From: Phycisphaerae bacterium
Lineage (GTDB): Bacteria > Planctomycetota > Phycisphaerae > SM23-33
Assembly (NCBI GenBank): GCA_009783465.1
Contig: WRDM01000004.1
Span: 1 to 64,000, forward strand
DNA: 64,000 nucleotides
Reading direction: 5' to 3'
Each line of letters opens with the position of its first letter. Within the stretch, counting starts at the first letter, position 1. Under the pieces are notes generated by a model, which was not told where the DNA came from, made no database searches, and saw only the letters and a list, made by a program, of their open reading frames with translations. Of this stretch, positions 43,258 to 51,596 are shown in pieces. Made by a program: the position numbers and the translations under genes.

Positions 43258-45306
43258 GTCTCGTTCGGCCGCGACGACCACGGCGCGGTTGGCGGCGGTT
43301 CGGACGGCCAGTTGGGCCCTGTCGGGGTTGAGGCCGATTTCCTTGAGCATCGTGCGAACGCGCGTGACGTACGCGTGGGCCTTTCGCATCGTGGTCGGAT
43401 AGCGGTCGGCGCCGGCCGGTTCGGTAACGACGAGCACGCCGGTGGCGCCGGCTTCGATGGCGGCGAGAATCTCCGCCGGGCCAAGGCGACTGATGCTCGA
43501 GAGGTAGATTTCGGCCACGCCGGCGGGGGCGGGATCGGCCTTGCCGGTCCAACTGGCCGCGTCGGCGTGGAAACCGTTGATGAACGCGACGACTTTTTTT
43601 CCCGCGGGCAGTTTGCCGACGGCCGACTTGACGCGGTCCCGCAGCGCGTGCGGTTCGTATCCCTTGGGCACGATGGCGTTGGCGGGGCAGGCGGCCATGC
43701 ACAGGCCGCAGGCCTGGCACAAGGCCGAGTCGATGCGGGCAACGTCGGTGACCTTGGGGATGTCGAACGGGCAGACGCGGAAGCAGGTCTGGCAGGCGGC
43801 GCATTTATCGACGACGACTTCGGCGCCGCTGCCGCAGCTCATGCATCTCCGGGCCTCGGCCAGGGCGGTCGGCTCGGGGAACGTGTGTTCGAATTCGTTC
43901 CAATTTTTCGCCCGGACGTCGGCGGGTTCGGTGGGCGTGGGGTTGCGGTCGCAGCGGATGAGCTTGTCGGCGGTCTGGGCGTCGATCGTGCCGATGTAGG
44001 GCGGCGTCGCGTCGTTCAGGACGATCGGCTTGCCCGAAAGGAACATGTCGATGGCCTTGGCGGCGCGTTGGCCGCTGGCGCAGGCTTCGACGGCCGATCC
44101 GGGCGGCGTGACGATCTCGCCGGCGGCGAAAACGCCCGCAACGGCGGTCTCGTGCGTGGCCTTGTTGATGCCGAATAGCACGCGCCCGTTGGCGTCGGGT
44201 TTCACGTCGCAGCCGGCGAGGAAGCCCAAGTCCGGCATCTGCCCGATGGCGAGAATGACGGCGTCGCACGCGGCGACGGCCTGGTCGGCGTCGTCGTACG
44301 TCGGGCTGAATTTTTTCGCCTCGTCAAAGACGCGCGTGACCTTGCGGTGCTTGAGGCCTGTGATTTTGCCACCCTTCACCACGATCTCGACGGGGCCTCG
44401 ACGATGAATGAACGTCACGCCTTCGTCCTTGGCTTCGTGCTGTTCCCACCACCAGGCGGGCATTTCCTGCTCGTCTTCGAGCATCATCATCTGCACGCGG
44501 GCGCCGAGCCGAACGGCCGACCGGGCGGCGTCGACGGCGACGTTGCCGCCGCCGATCACCAGCACATTTTTGCCGATATCCAGCGGCTGATCGAACGCGA
44601 CGGCTTCGAGGAATGTCAGCACAGGCAGCACGCGCGGGTGATCCGCGCCGGGCAGCGGCAGCGTGCGGCTCTTGGCCAGGCCCGTCGTCACGAGCACGGC
44701 GGCGAACTGCTTTTGCAGGTCGGCGATCGTTTTATCCTTGCCGATCTCCACGCCGGTGACGATGGTCACGCCGTGCGCGGCGATCCAGTCGACGTCCTGC
44801 TTCACCACGTCGGCGGGCAGGCGATATTTCGGAATGGCCGTGCGGGGAATACCGCCGGCAACGGGGAATTTTTCAAACACGGTCGGGCGATAGCCCAGCT
44901 TGGCCAAATCCAATGCCGCCGCAAGCCCCGCGGGCCCCGCGCCGACGATCGCGACGGCGGCCTTGTTTTGCAGGATGGCCTTGTGAACCGGAGCGGAGGC
45001 CCCAAGCCCCTCGACCACGAACCGCTTGACTTCGCGAATGGCGACGGCCCCTTCGACGTCGGCCCGGCGGCAGTTCTGCTCGCACGGGTGATGGCAGATT
45101 CGCCCGCAGATGCTCGCGAAGGGAATATCGCGGCGGATGATCTCGGCGGCGGCGACGAAATCGCCCGCCGCCGCGGCTTCGAGATACGCCCGCACGTCGG
45201 CATGCACGGGGCAGGCGTTCCGGCACGGCGCCCATTCGCGATCCAGCAACTCGGTCGTCCCAGTCAACTTCGCCATCGCGGCGGAGGTCAAATCAACATC
45301 CCGCAT
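43234..45306 (-). CDS. GltD-like FAD oxidoreductase with ferredoxin and MvhD-like C-terminal domain
   Basis: The 690-residue protein has an N-terminal Fe-S region (CRNACPVHADVRAYL, CGRICHHPCEQNCRR) and FAD and NAD(P) folds (AAVAIVGAGPAGLAAALDL, VLVIGGGNVAVDAARSAV, GVFAAGEIVTPPGSAVEAC). A two-cluster ferredoxin starts near Cys502 (CAACQTCFRVCPFDIP, CQACGLCMAACPANAI). A tail of about 120 residues patterns like MvhD, but the cysteines are replaced (NGFHADAASW, SSISRLGPAEIL, TEPAGADRYP). GGAG supports the ATG at 45306. It heads the operon with metV and metF and probably feeds them electrons from NAD(P)H or ferredoxin. The MvhD resemblance is my reading of the residue pattern. Confidence 0.85.
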   Translation of the reverse strand: MRDVDLTSAAMAKLTGTTELLDREWAPCRNACPVHADVRAYLEAAAAGDFVAAAEIIRRDIPFASICGRICHHPCEQNCRRADVEGAVAIREVKRFVVEGLGASAPVHKAILQNKAAVAIVGAGPAGLAAALDLAKLGYRPTVFEKFPVAGGIPRTAIPKYRLPADVVKQDVDWIAAHGVTIVTGVEIGKDKTIADLQKQFAAVLVTTGLAKSRTLPLPGADHPRVLPVLTFLEAVAFDQPLDIGKNVLVIGGGNVAVDAARSAVRLGARVQMMMLEDEQEMPAWWWEQHEAKDEGVTFIHRRGPVEIVVKGGKITGLKHRKVTRVFDEAKKFSPTYDDADQAVAACDAVILAIGQMPDLGFLAGCDVKPDANGRVLFGINKATHETAVAGVFAAGEIVTPPGSAVEACASGQRAAKAIDMFLSGKPIVLNDATPPYIGTIDAQTADKLIRCDRNPTPTEPADVRAKNWNEFEHTFPEPTALAEARRCMSCGSGAEVVVDKCAACQTCFRVCPFDIPKVTDVARIDSALCQACGLCMAACPANAIVPKGYEPHALRDRVKSAVGKLPAGKKVVAFINGFHADAASWTGKADPAPAGVAEIYLSSISRLGPAEILAAIEAGATGVLVVTEPAGADRYPTTMRKAHAYVTRVRTMLKEIGLNPDRAQLAVRTAANRAVVVAAERDCMNSLIR

Positions 45307-45437
45307 GAAATTCTCCAAATCAAAACGATTACCAAGCGGGGATTGTACACCACCGGCGGAGGAATTCAATGGCGGAAAACGCTGGGATGGCGAGGGTTCG
45401 CGTCACGTTTGTGGATGGACAACATCGAAAGCCCAAC

Positions 45438-45525
45438 CTGGCCACAGGCCCTGCCAGTTTGCGTTGCAAAACGGGCCTGGCGTCAAGAGCGTCCTACAAC
45501 GCAAAATGGCAGGGCCTGTGGCCAG
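45438..45525. repeat. Family A hairpin
   Basis: CTGGCCACAGGCCCTGCCAG at 45438 pairs with ATGGCAGGGCCTGTGGCCAG ending near 45525. The loop is shorter than in other copies. Confidence 0.85.
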
Positions 45526-45550
45526 TCGCACCGTCTATGCACATGACATA

Positions 45551-45590
45551 TACCTGATGGCTTGTGGCTAGTGGCTTGTGGCGTTCTGCT
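45551..45590. repeat. Family D-like repeat at a gene end
   Basis: TACCTGATGGCTTGTGGCTA and the following GTGGCTTGTGGCG vary the TGGCTAY theme. They encode the last residues (ATSH) and stop of the minus-strand membrane protein. Confidence 0.65.
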
Positions 45591-46176
45591 GAGCGTACTC
45601 CTCGCTGACCCGCCAGCGCCAGACGTACCACATTGCCGCCGCGATCATAATAACCCAGCCGGCGAAATAAATGCCGCTGGCGATGGTTTCGCAACTGTTG
45701 ATGCAGCCGAGTTTGTTGAAGATGAACTGCCAGTCGTGCCGCCCGCCGCCGACCAGCGGCAGCGCACGGGCCTTCGCGTCGGCGGCGTAGCGGGCGACGT
45801 TCAAAAAATTCTCGCCAAGCCACAGCCCCGCCACCGCCACACCGGCCGTCTGGCGCCGCAGCCAGAAGTACACCCCGATTCCCAGCGGCACCATGCACTG
45901 GAGCAACGTCCCGCCCCACATTTGCAGGGTGTCGCCGAACGGCAGAAACACAATATGCCCGGCTTCGTGAATCGCCAGATTGACGTGATCGACAATAAAC
46001 ACAAACTGTTGTCGGGCCGTCAGAATCAATAGCCAGAAAATCAGTGTGCCGATGGCAAAACCAATCATATGTCCGCGACTCACCACAAGCCAGCCGCCAG
46101 GAATCGCCGGCGCGGCGTTATAGGATGAATACGGCGACGATGAGTACTGTTGCGATGAGTTGTATTGAGGATCCAA
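45568..46176 (-). CDS. Membrane protein with HEAGH metalloprotease motif
   Basis: The 202-residue protein has a Ser/Tyr-rich head, a membrane helix (MIGFAIGTLIFWLLILTA), the sequence VNLAIHEAGHIVFLPFGDTL containing HEAGH, and further helices. HExxH in or near a membrane helix is the zinc site of site-2 and related proteases. A second metal-ligand motif is not certain, so activity is unproven. The start is a TTG at 46176, chosen because GAGGAGGG lies 6 bases upstream; the first ATG is deeper in the protein. The last residues come from a repeat. Confidence 0.75.
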   Translation of the reverse strand: MDPQYNSSQQYSSSPYSSYNAAPAIPGGWLVVSRGHMIGFAIGTLIFWLLILTARQQFVFIVDHVNLAIHEAGHIVFLPFGDTLQMWGGTLLQCMVPLGIGVYFWLRRQTAGVAVAGLWLGENFLNVARYAADAKARALPLVGGGRHDWQFIFNKLGCINSCETIASGIYFAGWVIMIAAAMWYVWRWRVSEEYAQQNATSH

Positions 46177-46264
46177 TGTCGCCCTCCTCGTATAACATCG
46201 GTGACTTGGGAGGACGACTTGATTTTCGCGAATTGTTTAACGGGAGTTGAAGAAATAGCTATGG

Positions 46265-46356
46265 ATATGGCTTGCCGGTTTGCGTTGTAAGACATTGTGA
46301 GCAATAAAACGTTCTGTCGTTCACAACGTCCTACAGCGCAAACCGGCAAACCATAT
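46265..46356. repeat. Family B hairpin
   Basis: ATATGGCTTGCCGGTTTGCG at 46265 pairs with CGCAAACCGGCAAACCATAT ending at 46356. Confidence 0.82.
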
Positions 46357-46387
46357 TTACATCAACTTTTTTTTCGCGAAAAAAGAT

Positions 46388-47551
46388 CTACGACAACAGT
46401 TCCTGGAACTCGCAGCCTTCGGATTCGGTTTCGTACAGGCCGACGATTTTTCGTTCGCGGATCGCGTTTTCCGGGCTGTCGCTGGCGTGGGCGCCGTTGC
46501 GCATCAGGTCCAGGCCGAAATCGCTGCGGACCGTGCCCGGCTCGGCCTTGGTCGGATCCGTGCTGCCCAGGACTTTACGCACCTTGTCGATGGCGTTGGG
46601 GCCTTCGTACAGCAGGGCGAGGCACTTGGTTCGGCTGGCGGAGGCCTTCTCGGTTGGGTCAATGATGTCGTCGGGATTCACGCCCGTCATGTATTCGACG
46701 ATTTTGTTGAATTCCGTGACGGCATTGCGTTCGGCCAGCCGGTCGGCGACGGCTTCGGCGTCGGGCATCGTGAACGGGAACGTGAACGCGTCGTGCAGCC
46801 GCTGGTACACTTCCTGCGTGACGTTGCCCTTGAGCTTGCGGACAAAAACGTCCTTCAGCGGTCCGTAGAACTGCTCGCCCATGGCCACGGTCATGTGGAA
46901 GAGTTTCGCGCCGACGATTCGCAGGCCTGTCCAACTGAACGCGTCGATGATGTTGCCGGGCCTTCGCGAGCGGCGTTCGAAGTTGTCCGGCTTGAGCATC
47001 ACCAGCGACGTCTGCACGTCGGGCTGCTTGTACGCGATTCGGCCTTCGAGCACGCCGCCGTCGGTGCAGGCGTACTTGGCGAACAGTTTCAGGTGTTCGG
47101 CATTCATCGCCGCATCGGGGCAGGTCAGGACGGCCGGCTCGAAGTAGCGGATGTTGCCCTTCTCGTCGCGGATGAAATCGCCGTAGGTGCCGCGGATCGT
47201 GTCGCCCACCGGCTGTTCGGTGAACGCGCCGATGACCTCGTCCTTGAGGTGCCGCACGGCATTGGGGCCTCGGAACAGCATGAACATGCACCGCGGCAGA
47301 TAGCCCATCGGGTTGCTCTGACGGAGATTCAGGTCGACGTACTGCCGCCAGGCCTCCCGCAGCGTGGGGTCCATGTCCTTGGGCGCGAGGATTTCCTTGT
47401 AGGCGTCGAGGAAGGCGTCGCTGAAGACGAACATGCGGACGGCAACCAGTTCCAGCCGGGCGTGCGCCAGCAGCCGCCCGATAATGCCGCCGGTGCGGCT
47501 CTTGTAGAGACTGTAGGGCGTAATCAACGCGTAAGCCAATTGCTCGACCAT
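46388..47551 (-). CDS. Double nucleoside-diphosphate-kinase-fold protein
   Basis: The 387-residue protein holds two NDK-like halves. The C-terminal half (from about residue 190) has LVMLKPDNFERRSRRPGNII, KVLGSTDPTKAEPGTVRSDF and NGAHASDSPENA with catalytic His355. The N-terminal half starts YALITPYSLYKSRTGGIIGR and has GDTIRGTYGDF, but the His segment reads FEPAVLTCPDAA, so the phosphate-accepting His is lost. NDK moves the gamma-phosphate between NTPs and NDPs. The N-terminal half is probably structural or regulatory. AGGAG supports the ATG. Confidence 0.82.
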   Translation of the reverse strand: MVEQLAYALITPYSLYKSRTGGIIGRLLAHARLELVAVRMFVFSDAFLDAYKEILAPKDMDPTLREAWRQYVDLNLRQSNPMGYLPRCMFMLFRGPNAVRHLKDEVIGAFTEQPVGDTIRGTYGDFIRDEKGNIRYFEPAVLTCPDAAMNAEHLKLFAKYACTDGGVLEGRIAYKQPDVQTSLVMLKPDNFERRSRRPGNIIDAFSWTGLRIVGAKLFHMTVAMGEQFYGPLKDVFVRKLKGNVTQEVYQRLHDAFTFPFTMPDAEAVADRLAERNAVTEFNKIVEYMTGVNPDDIIDPTEKASASRTKCLALLYEGPNAIDKVRKVLGSTDPTKAEPGTVRSDFGLDLMRNGAHASDSPENAIRERKIVGLYETESEGCEFQELLS

Positions 47552-47860
47552 GTCGCAAACTCCTGTGGATTAAGAAGCAGGAAAGCATAGCACGCCGCCA
47601 TCGCGGCAGCAATACGGTTTTTCGCGAAACGCGGGGGACGCATGGATGCACGGCGGTTTTTTGTCACACCCGCCTGGACCACCGCAGGCCTTTTCGGAGG
47701 CGATGATCAAAACCGCGATCGGTCTTGCCACAGATAATTCCGGGCCCGCCATGCTGCTTCCGGGAAAAGCGGATCGTTATAATCGAGTCACAGACTGGCT
47801 GCGAGCCAATGGCGGACGATAGCAGGGTCTACCCCGTCTCGTGACGTGAATGAACACCCG

Positions 47861-48042
47861 TCCGAGGGAACCATTCAGCCAGTAGCCAATAGCCAGTAGG
47901 TAAGGAAGAGCAAAGGCGAAACGACAAAGAGAGCGGGAATGGTTGTCCACGGGCGAAGAACGTTGATCGTGTGATGACCCATACGTTTTGCCATACCTAT
48001 TGGCTACTGGCTATTGGCTACTGGCTGAACGGCTCCCTCGGA
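47861..48042. repeat. Family D inverted repeat with arms reaching into flanks
   Basis: TCCGAGGGAACCATTCAGCC at 47861 and its complement ending TCCCTCGGA at 48041 enclose opposed (TGGCTAY)n runs. The outer ten bases are not part of the family D unit. Confidence 0.8.
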
Positions 48043-48086
48043 CCAATCGTTCGATCGCCCGTTTTTTATTTTTTCGTTCGACGAAT

Positions 48087-48115
48087 TTGCCCGCGGACGT
48101 TGTGTATCGTACTGT
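48087..48115 (+). promoter_or_regulatory. Possible promoter of a structured RNA
   Basis: TTGCCC at 48087-48092 and TACTGT at 48110-48115 are 17 bases apart, upstream of a structured stretch that ends in a strong terminator. Confidence 0.35.
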
Positions 48116-48121
48116 TCGTTT

Positions 48122-48366
48122 GCCACGCAGGAGTAGCACCGGCCTTCGCGGCGTGCGTCGTGTGTCGGCCAGGGAATCTGGCCGCGGGGTGGTTCACGGC
48201 GGCGTCGCTGGATGGGCGGGTGAGAGGCACCGCGTGGCCGCTGGTCGGCCTGCTCGTCGGGCCGCCCAGCGGAATGCAACGACAACGACGCGGCCACGCG
48301 TCTTGCAATAACTGGTTCTCCTTTCGGTCTGGCCGGGCGACTCGGGGTCGCCCGGCCTTTTTTGTT
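48122..48366 (+). ncRNA. Candidate structured RNA of about 245 bases
   Basis: No convincing gene fits this stretch of the 1.07-kb gap 47552-48622, yet it lies between a possible promoter and a strong terminator. It contains a hairpin GGCCAGGGAATCTGGCC, and a long arm in which CGCGTGGCCG (48231) pairs with CGGCCACGCG (48291-48300), with inner CTGG/CCAG and GGCC/GGCC pairings. I do not recognise a known RNA family: RNase P, tmRNA and SRP motifs are not seen. A short reading frame ending at 48311 starts in a repeat and is not convincing. Confidence 0.35.
48331..48366 (+). terminator. Strong intrinsic terminator
   Basis: GGCCGGGCGAC and GTCGCCCGGCC form a perfect GC-rich stem around a short loop, followed by TTTTTTG. 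It stands far from any plus-strand protein gene end, so it probably ends a non-coding transcript. Confidence 0.8.
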
Positions 48367-48371
48367 GGGGG

Positions 48372-48617
48372 GCGTTTTCACCACAGAGACACCCTGCTTC
48401 GCTCTACGAGCTACGCAGGGCAAGAAGAGGACTCGGTGAACAGGGCACTTGAAAAATCGTTTTTACCGGCTCGCCTTTTTGCGCCGTTGAATGTTGTGAA
48501 CTACAAAACGCTTTTCCGCACACAACGCTCAACAACGCAAACAGGCTGAGCCATCGCGAAAGTTTTTTCGAATTCCCGGTGCCCCTCTGTGTTTCTCTGT
48601 GTCTCTGTGGTAAAAAA
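48372..48617. repeat. Nested composite: family G arms around a family B hairpin
   Basis: TTCACCACAGAGACAC at about 48376 and CTCTGTGTCTCTGTGGTAAA ending near 48614 enclose the family B hairpin 48467-48552. It has the same order as the element at 8157-8534. The right end directly precedes queF. Confidence 0.75.
48467..48552. repeat. Family B hairpin
   Basis: GGCTCGCCTTTTTGCGCCGT at 48467 pairs with CAACGCAAACAGGCTGAGCC ending near 48552. Confidence 0.7.
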
Positions 48618-48622
48618 AGCGT

Positions 48623-49000
48623 ATGGCTACCCCCACGCTGGAATGTTTCGATAATCCGCACCCCGCCCGGGACTACGAGATTCTGCACGTCGCCCCGGAA
48701 TTCACCTCCGTCTGCCCCAAGACCGGCCAGCCGGACTTCGGCACGATCGAAATCCTGTACGTCGCCGACCGGCGGTGCGTGGAACTCAAAAGCCTCAAGT
48801 TCTACCTGCAAAGCTTCCGCAACACGGGCGTGTTTTACGAGGACGTGGTCAACCGCATCCTGGACGATCTGGTGGCCGCGTTGTCGCCGCGGCACATGAC
48901 CGTCACCGGCTCGTTCAGCCCGCGTGGCGGCATGCGAACGGTCGTCACGGCCCGCCACGCCGCTCCCGCCAAACGTGTAACCCGCCGAGGCCGCCCATGA
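48623..49000 (+). CDS. queF: NADPH-dependent 7-cyano-7-deazaguanine reductase
   Basis: The 125-residue protein is a unimodular (B. subtilis-type) QueF. It has [20 protein letters not shown] with catalytic Cys31, the signature [14 protein letters not shown], and [13 protein letters not shown]. It reduces preQ0 to preQ1 with NADPH in queuosine synthesis; FolE (16 kb) makes the pathway's first intermediate. There is no ribosome-binding site, and the family G repeat ends 6 bases before the ATG. The stop overlaps the next ATG by 4 bases. Confidence 0.95.
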   Translation: MATPTLECFDNPHPARDYEILHVAPEFTSVCPKTGQPDFGTIEILYVADRRCVELKSLKFYLQSFRNTGVFYEDVVNRILDDLVAALSPRHMTVTGSFSPRGGMRTVVTARHAAPAKRVTRRGRP

Positions 49001-49692
49001 AACCCGACTCGCGACGGTGGATCCGCCGGGCCGGCATTGCCCTGATCATCGCGCTGGCGGGCGTTGGCGTGTTTCTGCTGGCCACGGCGGACTGGGGCGC
49101 GACCAGCCAATGGTGTACCGTTACCGTGAGCGCCAGTTTCGACGGAACCGACATCTACCGCGGATGCCTCGTCGATGTACGTTTTACGGACAACACGGAC
49201 TCAGGGGGAGGCCGTTCCGACGGCCCCAACGTCGCTCAGAAAGGTCATGTGCCTCCACCCGGCAGGACACTGGTGCCTGTACGGCTGTCCGCCACCGTGC
49301 CCCGTTGGCAGGAATCACTCGCCCATGACGCGATTTCGCAGGCCCTGGCGGAAATCAGACGCCTGCTACAGGCCGCCAGTCCCGACGTGGCGGGGTCGGA
49401 CATCCAGCGGCTCAATTCCGCCACGGCCGGCGAGCGTGTGCTGTTGTCCCCGGAAGCCGTCGAGATGCTGCGACTGGGCCTGAAAAATGATATCGAATCG
49501 GGCTTCGGCCTGCTCGAACTGGGCGATGATTACGCCGTAAAAAATTACAACAGCCTGACGCTGGATTTGTCGCCCATCGCGCGTCGCTACGCCATCGACA
49601 AGGCCCTGGCCCGCATGGAATCGCACGGTGTCGCCGGCGGAAGGATCCAGATCGGCGACGACAGCAACACCTTCGGCCATGTGCCGCCGTGA
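48997..49692 (+). CDS. Degenerate/truncated ApbE-like (FAD:protein FMN transferase) protein
   Basis: The 231-residue protein has an N-terminal membrane or signal helix ([20 protein letters not shown]) and then ApbE-like pieces: [49 protein letters not shown] and [17 protein letters not shown]. True ApbE is about 300 residues, with a middle GxFDiT region and a C-terminal Asp/Thr-containing catalytic part. Here the middle is shortened and the sequence ends right after the GGDxxxxG-like strand, just where a family H repeat begins (49696). It is probably a decayed or truncated gene, still overlapping queF by 4 bases. Confidence 0.65.
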   Translation: MKPDSRRWIRRAGIALIIALAGVGVFLLATADWGATSQWCTVTVSASFDGTDIYRGCLVDVRFTDNTDSGGGRSDGPNVAQKGHVPPPGRTLVPVRLSATVPRWQESLAHDAISQALAEIRRLLQAASPDVAGSDIQRLNSATAGERVLLSPEAVEMLRLGLKNDIESGFGLLELGDDYAVKNYNSLTLDLSPIARRYAIDKALARMESHGVAGGRIQIGDDSNTFGHVPP

Positions 49693-49695
49693 CGT

Positions 49696-49828
49696 GCCTG
49701 ACGCCACTGGTCGAGGTCGCGCACGCGGGCCTGCACGGCTTCGAACGACGCGCATAAGGGAACGTGCGAGCCGTTCGAAGCCGTCCTCGCGTAACGGTGT
49801 GCCTTCAGCCAGTGGCGTCAGGCACGAG
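49696..49828. repeat. Family H inner palindrome
   Basis: GTGCCTGACGCCACTGG and CCAGTGGCGTCAGGCAC enclose GGCTTCGAACGACGC and GCCGTTCGAAGCC. The outer CCCAGGGTGAGCGG arms found elsewhere are missing. Confidence 0.8.
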
Positions 49829-49937
49829 AAAAGAATTCTGCACCGCAACGCGAGACCGCGGAGGCCAATCGGTTGCTTTCGCCACGAAACCAACGATTCT
49901 CCTCGTCCGGGAAACTCAACCACACGCCCTTGTCGTC

Positions 49938-49977
49938 CCATACCTGTTGGCTACTGGCTATTGGCTACTGGCTTGCT
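49938..49977. repeat. Family D heptamer repeat
   Basis: CCCATACCTGTTGGCTACTG and following TGGCTAY units. The rest of the gap 49829-50180 shows no gene. Confidence 0.7.
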
Positions 49978-50180
49978 TCCCTCCGAACGAATGGCTCACC
50001 CACGCCACGAGAATTGAAACCCTTCGCGCGAAATTCTTTTCATTTGCCCCTCGACCGTGTACATTTACGGGATGGACCGATAGGTCGGCTCGATGCCCTG
50101 GGCCGTTGTGTACTCCTATCCTATTAGTAGCTCTGTGCCCGCCACACGTCTGCCGGCGGGCGGCAAGGAAACGCCATAAC

Positions 50181-51581
50181 ATGACGACAACACCCAATCC
50201 AGAATCCGCCAAAACCAAAGGCGACCCCGCCAAAGGCAAAGGCAAAGCGTTCTTCGACCGGGCCGACCAGGTCGCCGAAACCGGTAGCTGGGACTTCGCC
50301 ATCGAACTCTACCTCGAAGGCATCCTGCGCGAACCCGACGCCCTCGACCGCGGCCACAAACCCCTCCGCGAAGCCGCCCTGCAACGCAAAATCAAAGGCG
50401 GCAAGCCGGCGGGATTCTTCGAAAAAAACAAATACAAAGCCGGCAAGGACGCCCTCAGCCAATTGGCCGCCGCCGAGTACCTTCTGAGCAAAGACCCCGG
50501 CAACGAACTCCACATGGAGCAGTTTTTCAAGGCCGCCAAGGCCTCCGAACTGCCCGACGTCACCAAGTGGATCCTCGACATGCTCGTGGAATCGCAGCGG
50601 CAAAAGCCCGCCAAGGGCCGAAACAAACGGCTGCTCCAGGAAGTCACCAAGGGCTTCGACGACCTCCAGGAATTCGACCAGGCCATCGTCGCCTGCGCGC
50701 TGCTGCTGGAAGTCGACCGCAACAACAACACCATCCAGGAAGCACTCAAGGATCTCCAGACGCGGCGGACAATCCACAAGGGCGGCTACGGCGATAAAGG
50801 CACCGACTTCACCAAGGGCGTCAAAAATATCCAGGATCAAAAAGACGCCTTCGAAAAAGACGAGCTGGTACAAAGCCAGGATTTCAAACTCCGCGAGATC
50901 GAGAAAAAACGCACGGAGTACCTCGAAACGCCCACCGTGCCCGGCAAAATCAACGCCTACGTCGACGCCCTGCTGGCCATGGCCGACGACGGCTACGAAA
51001 ACGAAGCCGCCGACGTGCTGCTGAAGGCCCATCGCGAGACGAACAGCTATCAGTACCGCATGCGCGTGGGCGAGATCCGCATCCGTCAGGCGGTGCGGCG
51101 GGTTCGCAAAGCCAAGGAGGCCGGCGACAAAGCCGTCATCACCGAGGCCATTCGGGCGCAGGTGCAACTGGAGCTGGAAGAATTCACCGAGCGGGCGGCG
51201 AATTATCCGACCGACCTGTCGATCAAGTACGAACTGGGCCGGCGGCAGTACGCGCTGGGGCAGTACGACTCGGCGATCGGCTCGCTTCAGCAGGCCCGCC
51301 GCGACGCGAGGCACGCCGTCCGGGCGAACGTCATGCTGGCCAAGGCGTTCGAGAAAAAAGGCATGCACGACCGCGAAGCCGCCGACACGCTCGAAGAAAC
51401 CCTCAAGGGACAACTCCTCGAAGACCAGGAAAAAGAAGTCCGCTACCTGCTCGGGCTGCTCTACATCAAAATGAACCAGCTCCAACAGGCCGAACAACAC
51501 CTCAGCCGCGTCACGCAAATCGACTACAACTACGAAGACGCCCGCACCCGGCTGGAACAAATCCGGGCGAAGATGGGATAG
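50181..51581 (+). CDS. TPR-repeat protein
   Basis: The 466-residue soluble protein has a Lys/Pro-rich head, then paired helices of TPR type (FFDRADQVAETGSWDFAIEL, QLAAAEYLLSKDPGNELHME, FDQAIVACALLLEVDRNNNT) and a clear C-terminal array (YELGRRQYALGQYDSAIGSL, VRYLLGLLYIKMNQLQQAEQ). A coiled and charged middle (FEKDELVQSQDFKLREIEKK) separates them. There is no signal peptide, so it is a cytoplasmic interaction scaffold of unknown partner. The ATG at 50181 is used because the frame upstream crosses repeats. Confidence 0.85.
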   Translation: MTTTPNPESAKTKGDPAKGKGKAFFDRADQVAETGSWDFAIELYLEGILREPDALDRGHKPLREAALQRKIKGGKPAGFFEKNKYKAGKDALSQLAAAEYLLSKDPGNELHMEQFFKAAKASELPDVTKWILDMLVESQRQKPAKGRNKRLLQEVTKGFDDLQEFDQAIVACALLLEVDRNNNTIQEALKDLQTRRTIHKGGYGDKGTDFTKGVKNIQDQKDAFEKDELVQSQDFKLREIEKKRTEYLETPTVPGKINAYVDALLAMADDGYENEAADVLLKAHRETNSYQYRMRVGEIRIRQAVRRVRKAKEAGDKAVITEAIRAQVQLELEEFTERAANYPTDLSIKYELGRRQYALGQYDSAIGSLQQARRDARHAVRANVMLAKAFEKKGMHDREAADTLEETLKGQLLEDQEKEVRYLLGLLYIKMNQLQQAEQHLSRVTQIDYNYEDARTRLEQIRAKMG

Positions 51582-51596
51582 AGGCACGAGACGATC

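Noticed and set aside
47971-48549. Plus-strand frame of 192 codons in the 47.6-48.6 kb gap
   Set aside because: It begins inside a family D repeat, passes through a perfect terminator and ends in a family B hairpin; no domain.
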